From the NCBI GenBank assembly GCA_035286285.1, contig JAYKJG010000404.1:1-6374 (forward strand): a stretch of 6,374 bases of DNA, in the 5' to 3' direction. A model generated the notes under the pieces. It did no database searches and was not told the origin of the DNA. It saw only the letters and a program-made list of their open reading frames with translations. Source of the DNA: Prochlorothrix sp035286285. Its GTDB lineage: Bacteria > Cyanobacteriota > Cyanobacteriia > Prochlorotrichales > Prochlorotrichaceae. Positions 1-5,022 of the stretch are shown here, in pieces. Every line of letters begins with the position of its first letter. Position 1 is the stretch's first letter. Made by a program: the position numbers and the translations under genes.

Positions 1-197
1 GCTAAGTCTCGAATGAGGGAAAGCTTAGAGTTGATGTATTGGACGACCTGATCAGCCTCGGCGGAGTTGAGGATCTGATGCCGCTGGATTTGATTGAGAA
101 TCAAACACGACAGGCTGGAGTCATCCAATTGCAGTAAGGCATTGGTCTGGGTTTCCTCAACCTGGGACCAAACCTGGCGCAGAAGTGAGGGGTTCAT
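1..197 (-). CDS. Small conserved cyanobacterial protein of unknown function (partial, C-terminus beyond window)
   Basis: An open frame of 65 codons starts at the ATG at 197 and runs off the window edge without a stop. It begins MNPSLLRQVWSQVEE and the visible part ends NSKLSLIRDLA. The protein is rich in Leu, Gln, Ser and Asn, looks helical, and has no signal peptide or membrane segment. The pattern (MNP-LLRQ-W at the start, then a run of Leu/Asp, then SKL-LIRDLA) resembles a short conserved cyanobacterial protein I recall of about 70 residues with no assigned role; I cannot name a family accession. If so, only a few residues are missing. It lies downstream of the dihydrouridine synthase on the same strand, separated by 167 bp, which is enough for its own promoter. 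No clear Shine-Dalgarno sequence precedes the ATG. Existence is likely; function is unknown. Confidence 0.7.
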   Translation of the reverse strand, partial: MNPSLLRQVWSQVEETQTNALLQLDDSSLSCLILNQIQRHQILNSAEADQVVQYINSKLSLIRDL

Positions 198-300
198 AGC
201 AGTACGGTTTTAGATTCTCTTAACAATTCGAGGATATAGATACCACCATAGCGGATTGATCGGCGCGTAGCTTAGACAGCAATAAGTTGATACATGGATT

Positions 301-329
301 TATACAGCTTTATCTTCAAGAGAGGACAA
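301..329 (-). promoter_or_regulatory. Candidate sigma70-type promoter for the small protein gene
   Basis: Read on the minus strand, TTGTCC (324-329) is followed after 17 bp by TGTATA (301-306). TATAAA at 299-304 is an alternative -10 with 19-bp spacing. The pair lies about 100 bp upstream of the ATG at 197, in the AT-rich part of the gap, which is the natural place for a promoter. This is only a match to consensus; no start-site data support it. Confidence 0.25.
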
Positions 330-364
330 TGTTCCGTGCAGTTGACCCCGGCAATGTGGGGGCT

Positions 365-1420
365 TTAGGGGCTGGAACTGAGGGAGGGCGAAGGCAGAAG
401 GCAAGGCTCCTGCTGGAGTTGGGCGATCGCCGCGTCCAACAGCGCCATCCCTTCCGCCACCGACTCAATGCGGGATAACTGCTGTCGCCACTCCGCTGCT
501 CCTTCAAATCCCTTCACGTACCAAGTCAAATGTTTACGAGATTGGTAAAGGCCCCGTTGTCCTTTGTAGGCGACGAGGGCTTGGAGGTGGTCCTGGGCAC
601 AGCGGAGGCGATCGGTCCAACTGGGGGGGCTGGGGCGCACCCCCGTTTGTAAAAACTGCTCAATTTCCCCCACCAAAAAGGGATACCCCAGGGTGCCCCG
701 CGCACACATCACCCCATCAGCCCCCGTTTCCACTAAACACTGAAGGGCCGTGTCCAGGGAGGTAATATCCCCGTTAGCAATGACGGGAATCGTCACGGTT
801 TCCTTAACGCGGCGGATCCAGGCCCACTGAGCAGGACCGTTGTAACCCTGGCTACGGGTGCGCCCATGGATCGTTAGCAGTTGCGCTCCGGCGGCTTCCA
901 TGCGGCGGGCAAAGTCCAAAATGGTAATCTCCTCCTCAGACCAGCCAATGCGGGTCTTGACGCTGACGGGGACGGGAACTGCTTGGGCCACCCGATCGAC
1001 GATCGCCTCAGCCACCTCCGGTTGCCGTAGAAGCGACGATCCGCCCCCTTTGCGGGTAACTTTATTGACGGGACAGCCCATATTCAGGTCTATCATCCCG
1101 GCTCCGGCTTCAACGGCAGCCTGGGCCGCCGTAGCCATAAAATCCGGGCGACAGTCAAACAACTGGACCCCGATCGGCGCTTCCTCCGGTGTAATGTCCA
1201 TAATCAAGGTTGCATTCCGTTGGCTGTGGTGGAGGCCCGCCGCCTGGACCATTTCGGTGAAGACCATGGAATTGGGGGCATAGCGCCGCACGAACTGCCG
1301 AAAAACCCGATCGCTCACCCCTGCTAAGGGAGACTGAAACACCCGACTGGGTAGCCTCAAGTTCCCCACGGCTAAGGGGGTCTTAAGGTGATGTTGTAGG
1401 CTAGGGGACAGTTCAACCAT
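365..1420 (-). CDS. dus: tRNA-dihydrouridine synthase (DusB/NifR3-type)
   Basis: This FMN- and NADPH-dependent enzyme would reduce specific uridines in the tRNA D-loop to dihydrouridine in the cytoplasm. With ATG 1420 as residue 1 (351 aa, the usual size), the TIM-barrel domain shows in order: QSPLAGVSD (about 29-37, flavin-binding N-terminus); NMGCPVNKV with catalytic Cys116, followed by the KGGGSSLL loop; SVKTRIGW with Lys155; TIHGRT with His185; ANGD (215-218); and CARGTLGYPF (from 239), which binds the FMN phosphate. A helical tRNA-binding domain follows to about residue 330, then a Ser/Pro-rich tail. The stop is TAA at 365-367. A TTG two codons upstream (1426) could also serve as the start; I prefer the ATG. 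Neither has a strong Shine-Dalgarno. The gene is divergent from the hydrolase at 1555. The family is certain; the exact Dus subtype, and hence the uridine modified, is inferred from overall resemblance to the NifR3/DusB group. Confidence 0.95.
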   Translation of the reverse strand: MVELSPSLQHHLKTPLAVGNLRLPSRVFQSPLAGVSDRVFRQFVRRYAPNSMVFTEMVQAAGLHHSQRNATLIMDITPEEAPIGVQLFDCRPDFMATAAQAAVEAGAGMIDLNMGCPVNKVTRKGGGSSLLRQPEVAEAIVDRVAQAVPVPVSVKTRIGWSEEEITILDFARRMEAAGAQLLTIHGRTRSQGYNGPAQWAWIRRVKETVTIPVIANGDITSLDTALQCLVETGADGVMCARGTLGYPFLVGEIEQFLQTGVRPSPPSWTDRLRCAQDHLQALVAYKGQRGLYQSRKHLTWYVKGFEGAAEWRQQLSRIESVAEGMALLDAAIAQLQQEPCLLPSPSLSSSP

Positions 1421-1457
1421 GGCCAAAACCCAGCGATCGGTTCTACCACTCTACGAT

Positions 1458-1503
1458 CTCACTGGACGCTAGACTCACCGGACCCTATCTCACCAGACTC
1501 TAT
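1458..1503. repeat. Three tandem 15-16 bp direct repeats in a divergent promoter region
   Basis: Three adjacent copies are seen: CTCACTGGACGCTAGA (1458-1473), CTCACCGGACCCTAT (1474-1488) and CTCACCAGACTCTAT (1489-1503), with consensus CTCACYRGACNCTAT. They sit in the 134-bp gap between the minus-strand dihydrouridine synthase and the plus-strand hydrolase, and so lie upstream of both genes. The rest of the gap shows no other clear signal. The position would suit a regulator-binding array, but a chance slippage repeat is equally possible. Confidence 0.7.
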
Positions 1504-1554
1504 ACCCACCCAGGTAAATACCCCTGATCCTGCCGTTGCCCCCGCTTAAATGCC

Positions 1555-2823
1555 ATGCCCATGACTTGCCCTCAACCTAGCCTAACGGTGCGATTTCTCC
1601 CGCAATCCAGCAATGCTGGACTGCCTTGGGGCTGGTGTTGGGCGATCGTGCCGTGGGGGGGGGCGATCGCGGGCCGAGGGGGGGAAGATCTGCCCCTGGG
1701 GGGAATTGTGCTGCGGGTCGGGCTAGGGATGGCCGCGATCGGCGTTGTCCTCTATGTCGCCCTGGCGCTGTTCATTGGCTTGACCCAAGGCCGTCATATT
1801 TTCTTTCCGGAGCGGGACTGGAAACAAACCCCCCACGATCGGGGTTATCGCTTTGAAACCGTTAAAATTCCCGTACCCGCCAGCGCCGATCTCAGCCTTG
1901 GGACCACCCCCCACCTCCATGGCTGGTGGATTCCCGTCCAAGGGCGATCGGCCTCTCCTGCTGAGACTGTTAACCGGGCCGCTGATCAAACCCTTGCTGA
2001 TTGGACCCTTGCTGAGACTGTTGCTCAGAACGCTGCCCAGCCCGTTACCACAACGGCTGCTTGTTACCGATCGCGGGTTAACCCAACGCCTCTCTCCCCA
2101 GCCCCCCAACCCCAGCCCCCCCGATCGCCCCGGTCCAGGCCGATCGTCCTCTTTTTCCATGGCAATACGGGCACCGTCGCCGATCATCTACACCGCGTGG
2201 AGGGCTTTCACCAACTGGGCCTAGATGTGCTGCTGCTGGACTACCGGGGCTATGGCCACAGCAGCCCCCCCTTCCCCCGTGAAGATCGGGTCTATGCCGA
2301 TGGGCGGGCAGCCGTCGATTACTTAACCCAACAGTGCCAGATTGACCCTGGCCAAATTCTGGTCTATGGCCACTCCCTCGGCGGGGCGATCGCCCTGGAA
2401 ACCGTGGTGCGATCGGCCCTGCCCTTTGCCGGTCTCGTCGTGGAGGGATCCTTCACCTCCATCTTGGCCATGGCCCACTTCACCAAAAAGTTTAACTACC
2501 TGCCCCTGTCCCTGGTTCTGTGGCAACGGTTTGATAACCTCGCCAAGGTGCCCCAGCTTCGGGTTCCCGTCCTCTTTGTCCACGGCACCGCCGATCGTAC
2601 CGTCCCCTCCAGGATGAGCGAAAGCCTCTACGCCGCCGCCCCAAACCCCAAAACCCTCGCCTTAATCCCCCAGGTTGATCATGACATTACTGAAAGCCAG
2701 AATGGAGAGCATTTAATCGTTTTACAGCAATTTCTCCAGGAAAAAGCAAGATTTACCTCTAAAACTCTACCCTGTCAGCTACAGCAGTCCCAGAAAGACT
2801 CAATTGAGCCTGAAACGAAATAA
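1555..2823 (+). CDS. Alpha/beta hydrolase, N-terminally membrane-anchored (serine hydrolase, BEM46/serine-aminopeptidase-like)
   Basis: A serine hydrolase of unknown substrate, probably anchored to a membrane. With ATG 1555 as residue 1 (422 aa), one hydrophobic helix lies at about 53-77, followed by HIFFPERDW (81-89) and LHGWWIP (121-127), which are typical of cyanobacterial members. The core has FFHGNTG (200-206, oxyanion-hole region), DYRGYGHS (229-236), the nucleophile elbow GHSLGG with Ser274, HGTADRTVP with Asp347, and QVDHDIT with His376; the triad is therefore complete. Residues about 129-195 form a low-complexity insert between LHGWWIP and the first core strand, with a 5-residue repeat and a Pro-rich stretch. 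The first 50 residues, coded by a G-rich tract, do not look conserved. GTG 1708 (371 aa, preceded by GGGGGGAATT) and ATG 1729 (364 aa) are credible alternative starts and would make the protein begin at its membrane helix. Family certain, start uncertain, substrate unknown. Confidence 0.88.
   Translation: MPMTCPQPSLTVRFLPQSSNAGLPWGWCWAIVPWGGAIAGRGGEDLPLGGIVLRVGLGMAAIGVVLYVALALFIGLTQGRHIFFPERDWKQTPHDRGYRFETVKIPVPASADLSLGTTPHLHGWWIPVQGRSASPAETVNRAADQTLADWTLAETVAQNAAQPVTTTAACYRSRVNPTPLSPAPQPQPPRSPRSRPIVLFFHGNTGTVADHLHRVEGFHQLGLDVLLLDYRGYGHSSPPFPREDRVYADGRAAVDYLTQQCQIDPGQILVYGHSLGGAIALETVVRSALPFAGLVVEGSFTSILAMAHFTKKFNYLPLSLVLWQRFDNLAKVPQLRVPVLFVHGTADRTVPSRMSESLYAAAPNPKTLALIPQVDHDITESQNGEHLIVLQQFLQEKARFTSKTLPCQLQQSQKDSIEPETK
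1960..2022 (+). repeat. In-frame short repeats inside the hydrolase insert
   Basis: GCTGAGACTGTT occurs at 1960-1971 and again at 2011-2022, 51 bp (17 codons) apart. ACCCTTGCTGA occurs at 1990-2000 and 2005-2015, 15 bp apart. The spacings keep frame, so the peptide reads as degenerate 5-residue units (ADQTL, ADWTL, AETV). This suggests local duplication within a loop that tolerates insertions. Confidence 0.75.
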
Positions 2824-2826
2824 ACG

Positions 2827-2900
2827 GGTAGGGGTCGTGCCCCTGTGCCGACCCTCTGACCGCCAAATACAGGGGCAACCACGGGGGGATTGCCCCTACC
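2827..2900. repeat. Nested palindromic repeat just after the hydrolase stop (possible terminator-like structure)
   Basis: GGTAGGGG (2827-2834) pairs with CCCCTACC (2893-2900) as an outer 8-bp stem. Inside, GGGTCG (2832-2837) can pair with CGACCC (2849-2854), and AGGGGCAA (2871-2878) with TTGCCCCT (2890-2897), each with an 11-nt loop. These stems overlap, so alternative folds exist. It starts 4 bp after the stop codon at 2823 and could end transcription or protect the 3' end, but no T-tract follows, so a classical rho-independent terminator is not claimed. Similar GTAGGGGC-type palindromes are scattered in cyanobacterial genomes as I recall them. Confidence 0.6.
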
Positions 2901-2930
2901 AAAACGAATCGAGATCAGTCGGATTTGGTA

Positions 2931-2991
2931 TAACCTGGCTCAAACGGCTCGTAGTGCGGACTTGAGTCCGCCCCTTGGCAAATGTGAAATG
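2931..2991 (+). repeat. 61-bp palindromic repeat, left copy of an inverted pair around the phosphoesterase
   Basis: This segment matches the reverse complement of 4094-4154 at 58 of 61 positions; the differences are at 2948, 2964 and 2983. It runs from TAACCTGGCTC to GTGAAATG. At its centre is a perfect hairpin, GCGGACT (2956-2962) and AGTCCGC (2965-2971) with a 2-nt loop. One of the three differences falls in that loop, so both stems are intact. It is followed directly by CACCCTCCC, which also follows GTGAAATG at 4174-4190. No coding capacity. Confidence 0.85.
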
Positions 2992-2995
2992 CACC

Positions 2996-3040
2996 CTCCC
3001 GGCCCGCCATCAACGGTAGGGGCCGGGTCTCCCGGCCCGC
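2996..3040. repeat. Direct repeat and GC-rich hairpin
   Basis: CTCCCGGCCCGC is present at 2996-3007 and again at 3029-3040. Between and overlapping them, GGGCCGGG (3020-3027) and CCCGGCCC (3031-3038) form a perfect 8-bp stem with loop TCT. It continues the block of repeats that fills 2824-3060. No T-run follows the hairpin. Confidence 0.65.
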
Positions 3041-3048
3041 TTCGAGGA

Positions 3049-3094
3049 TTGACAAGAGGGGACAAAATCAGGAATTTCTGCCCTGCTGTATGAT
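3049..3094 (+). promoter_or_regulatory. Candidate promoter elements upstream of the phosphoesterase
   Basis: After the repeat block there is a perfect -35-like TTGACA (3049-3054), but the hexamer at ideal spacing (GAATTT, 3072-3077) is poor. TATGAT at 3089-3094 is a good -10 match without a -35 at the right distance, placing a start near 3101 and a leader of about 25 nt before the GTG at 3127. The two hexamers are too far apart to form one promoter. This is a weak prediction from consensus only. Confidence 0.25.
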
Positions 3095-3126
3095 CGAAGC
3101 CGCCCACCCCTGCTCCCACCGTAACC

Positions 3127-4074
3127 GTGACTGCTCCCCCTCCCACCCCCCACCCCCCTTCCCTCACCCTTGCCATCATTGGCGACATCCACAATCACTG
3201 GACCGCAGCCGATGGCGAGATTCTCCAGCATTTGGGGGTCGATTTAGCCCTATTTGTGGGAGATATTGGCAATGAAGCCGTGGATTTAGTGCGATCGATC
3301 GCCGCCCTGCCCCTCCCCAAGGCCGTGATCCTGGGCAACCACGATGCTTGGTATACCATGACCGACTGGGGCCGCAAAAAACGCCCCTACGACCCCAAAC
3401 AGGAAGACTGGGTTCAGGCGCAAATCCAGATCCTAGGGGAAAGCCATGTGGGCTACGGCTGCTTGAATTTTCCCGACTGGAGCCTCAGTGTTGTGGGCAG
3501 TCGGCCCTTTAGCTGGGGCGGGCCAAAGTGGCGCAACCGCCGGTTTTACCACGATCGCTTCGGGGTCAAAAACTTTGCCGAATCCGCCGATCGCATTGTG
3601 GAAGCCGCCCAGTCTGCCACGGGCGATCGGGTGATTCTGATGGGCCACTGCGGCCCCACGGGCCTAGGGGATGCCCCGGAGGATCCCTGTGGCAAGGACT
3701 GGAACCCCATCGGCGGCGATCAGGGCGACCCCGACTTTGCCGCCGCGATCGCCACCCTCCAAAGCCAACTCCCCGCCCAAGGCAAAACCATTCCCCTCGT
3801 CGTCTTTGGCCACATGCACCACGCCCTGCGCCACACCCAAAGCCGTCTGCGCTGCACCGAAGTTACCGACCCCCACAGCGGCACCCTCTTCCTCAACGCC
3901 GCCCGCACCCCCCGCATCCAAAGCCTCGGCGATCGCAGTTGCCACCATTTCGCCCTGATCGAACTGAGCGGCGATCGCGTCACCCGATCGCGCCAAATCT
4001 GGGCCACCGCCGCCGGAGACCTCTGGGACGTGGATCAAGTTGCGCCCCAAGCCAGGGCCAAAGCCTTCAACTAA
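3127..4074 (+). CDS. Calcineurin-type metallophosphoesterase (TIGR04168-like, cyanobacteria/plant family)
   Basis: A 315-residue soluble enzyme expected to hydrolyse phosphoester bonds with two metal ions; its substrate is unknown. The metallophosphoesterase signature is complete: GDIHNH (Asp20, His22), FVGDIGNE (Asp46), GNHDAW (Asn71, His72), GHCGPTG (His174) and FGHMHH (His229, His231). The first beta strand (LTLAIIGD, 13-20) follows a 12-residue Pro/Thr-rich lead, so the GTG at 3127 is the only sensible start: a stop lies at 3091-3093 in the same frame and no other start codon intervenes before the strand. The start lies in a C-rich tract with no Shine-Dalgarno. An ATG at 3090 is in another frame. 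Downstream half is rich in HIP1 sites (three at 3745-3978). The gene is flanked by inverted 61-bp repeats and is convergent with the gene ending at 4212. The family call rests on the spacing GDIH, GDIG, GNHDAWYT as I remember it. Confidence 0.92.
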   Translation: MTAPPPTPHPPSLTLAIIGDIHNHWTAADGEILQHLGVDLALFVGDIGNEAVDLVRSIAALPLPKAVILGNHDAWYTMTDWGRKKRPYDPKQEDWVQAQIQILGESHVGYGCLNFPDWSLSVVGSRPFSWGGPKWRNRRFYHDRFGVKNFAESADRIVEAAQSATGDRVILMGHCGPTGLGDAPEDPCGKDWNPIGGDQGDPDFAAAIATLQSQLPAQGKTIPLVVFGHMHHALRHTQSRLRCTEVTDPHSGTLFLNAARTPRIQSLGDRSCHHFALIELSGDRVTRSRQIWATAAGDLWDVDQVAPQARAKAFN

Positions 4075-4194
4075 GCACCCTCCCAATCGGGTCCATTTCA
4101 CTTTTGCCAAGGGGCGGACTAAAGTCCGCACTACGAACCGTTTGAGCCAGGTTAGGGGCTAGGTTGCTCCAAAGTGAAATGCACTCTCCCAATC
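4075..4194. repeat. Compact repeat element with terminal inverted repeats, bracketed by 14-bp direct repeats
   Basis: The whole convergent intergenic space between the phosphoesterase (stop 4074) and the next gene (stop 4212) is repeat. The 88-bp core 4094-4181 begins CATTTCACTTTTG and ends CCAAAGTGAAATG, which is inverted and identical for 11 bp with one mismatch before the 13th. GCACCCTCCCAATC (4075-4088) and GCACTCTCCCAATC (4181-4194) bracket it as direct repeats, 13 of 14 identical. The architecture resembles a miniature inverted-repeat element, but there is no transposase and the bracketing repeats may instead belong to the repeat module itself, since GTGAAATGCACCCTCCC also occurs at 2984-3000. 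Confidence 0.65.
4094..4154 (-). repeat. 61-bp palindromic repeat, right (inverted) copy
   Basis: Reverse complement of 2931-2991 with 58 of 61 positions identical. The central hairpin is GCGGACT (4114-4120) and AGTCCGC (4123-4129) with loop AA. It starts 19 bp after the phosphoesterase stop and could act as a bidirectional structured 3' end for the two convergent genes, though no T-tract is present. Confidence 0.85.
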
Positions 4195-4211
4195 ACCGGG
4201 GCCGGATTTGC

Positions 4212-4949
4212 TTAACCCTGGGGGTCGGTTATCCCAAGGCCGATCGGCTGCACCAACCTCTGCACCAACCTCTGCACCAAGAACTGAGCCGCCGTTTGGC
4301 GTTGGGGGGAAGCCGTGGGGGAGGAACGATCGATCGACCAGCCCCAGACTTGAGCAGGCGATCGCCACAGATCCCAATGCTCCACGGGCGGATCCGCATA
4401 GAAGTTCAAGCGCCCCGCCCCCAAGGGTAGAGAAGTGCGGTGGGTAAACCGATCGTGGCTGAGGCGATAAATCGGAAACTTCCCCCCCAGGGGCATTCCC
4501 CAGCCATCCAAAGCATAAAACCCCCGCACCCGTCCCCCCCTCCACTGCCACCCCTGCGCCGCCCCCAACGCCCCCACCACTCCCGCACTAAACCCAATCC
4601 ACACCAAAGGCACAGTTCCCAGGCTCCCCCTCTCCCCAACCCCTCTCCCTAGGGGCGAGGGGCTAAGAGGCTGGAATAGGTCCAACTTTCCCTGCCCCAA
4701 GATGGGCGAGGCGATGTCCTGGGCCAGTCCAAGGGGGGCCGGGGGGTGAGGGCCATCCAGCAGCGGCACTTGCTGAATGTGTTCTTGCAGCCAGCGCCAA
4801 TGGTGACAGGGGGAAAAGGGAGGCACCGTCGGCGGCACCACCCAAAGGGGAGGCCGAGGCACCGCCAGAGGCCAAGTTGCCTGGAAATCTCGGCAGAAGC
4901 CTTCCGTCAGGTCGGGGGGGTGAACCCCTGGGGCCAAAATAATCGGCAC
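4212..4949 (-). CDS. Alpha/beta-hydrolase-like conserved cyanobacterial protein
   Basis: A 245-residue protein starting at GTG 4949; the first beta strand (MPIILAPGVHPP) begins immediately, and no other start codon lies between it and the upstream in-frame stop at 4986-4988. IGFSAGVVGALGAA (118-131) is a nucleophile-elbow motif with Ser121. ALDGW (Asp148), LSHDRFTH (163-170) and FYADPPVEHWDLW (183-195) are strongly conserved-looking blocks that could hold the acid and His, but the triad is not proven. The pattern matches a cyanobacterial family I recall without a known function; no signal peptide or membrane helix is seen. Two repeats are embedded in frame: LSPSPLGRGVGERGS at about 95-109, and LVQ-R units near the C-terminus (224-234). 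It lies 73 bp downstream of the amidase on the same strand and may be cotranscribed. Whether it is an active lipase/esterase is inference. Confidence 0.82.
   Translation of the reverse strand: MPIILAPGVHPPDLTEGFCRDFQATWPLAVPRPPLWVVPPTVPPFSPCHHWRWLQEHIQQVPLLDGPHPPAPLGLAQDIASPILGQGKLDLFQPLSPSPLGRGVGERGSLGTVPLVWIGFSAGVVGALGAAQGWQWRGGRVRGFYALDGWGMPLGGKFPIYRLSHDRFTHRTSLPLGAGRLNFYADPPVEHWDLWRSPAQVWGWSIDRSSPTASPQRQTAAQFLVQRLVQRLVQPIGLGITDPQG
4248..4280. repeat. 12-bp tandem repeat inside the C-terminus of the alpha/beta-hydrolase-like gene
   Basis: CTGCACCAACCT is repeated exactly at 4248-4259 and 4260-4271, followed by a partial third unit CTGCACCAA (4272-4280). On the coding (minus) strand each unit adds four residues, giving LVQRLVQRLVQ. 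The unit is a multiple of three, so copy-number change would keep the frame. Confidence 0.85.
4623..4667. repeat. Interspersed GGGGAGAGGGG-type cyanobacterial repeat inserted in frame in a gene
   Basis: The segment contains CCCCTC (4640-4645) pairing with GAGGGG (4657-4662) around the palindrome CCCTAGGG (4647-4654), with a second CCCCTCTCC block at 4627-4635. This matches the very common cyanobacterial interspersed repeat of the CCCTCTCCC...GGGAGAGGG type. It is translated in the host gene as LSPSPLGRGVGERGS, a peptide that recurs in cyanobacterial proteins as a signature of this repeat. Confidence 0.7.
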
Positions 4950-4959
4950 GGTGTTGCTA

Positions 4960-4987
4960 AGGGGGACAGGCTTAGGGGGACAGGCTC
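4960..4987. repeat. 14-bp tandem repeat between the amidase and the alpha/beta-hydrolase-like gene
   Basis: AGGGGGACAGGCTT (4960-4973) is followed directly by AGGGGGACAGGCTC (4974-4987), then a partial AGGGGA (4988-4993). It sits 11 bp upstream of the GTG start at 4949, where a ribosome-binding site would be expected. On the coding strand it is C-rich, so it offers no Shine-Dalgarno sequence. Confidence 0.75.
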
Positions 4988-5022
4988 AGGGGAACGGCTG
5001 GAAACGGGGCACCCAACTGCCG

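Noticed and set aside
198..364. tRNA or small RNA gene between the small protein and dus
   Set aside because: No cloverleaf, no strong hairpin with T-tract, and no recognisable RNA motif could be seen.
858..1283. A 141-codon plus-strand open frame antisense to the dihydrouridine synthase
   Set aside because: The opposite frame carries all the family motifs; this one has no recognisable motif and arises from GC-rich codon use.
2929..2934. TATAAC as a -10 element for the phosphoesterase
   Set aside because: No -35 at suitable spacing, it straddles the edge of the 61-bp repeat, and it is nearly 200 bp from the start codon.
2890..3093. A 67-codon plus-strand frame between the hydrolase and the phosphoesterase
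   Set aside because: It consists almost wholly of translated palindromic repeats.
4114..4129. Rho-independent terminator for the convergent genes
   Set aside because: The 7-bp stem has a 2-nt loop and no T-tract on either strand, and the same hairpin occurs in a non-terminal place at 2956-2971.
3528..4145. A 205-codon plus-strand frame overlapping the phosphoesterase
   Set aside because: It is very rich in Arg/Pro/His/Ser, as expected from a shifted frame of GC-rich coding DNA, and it runs into the repeat at 4094.
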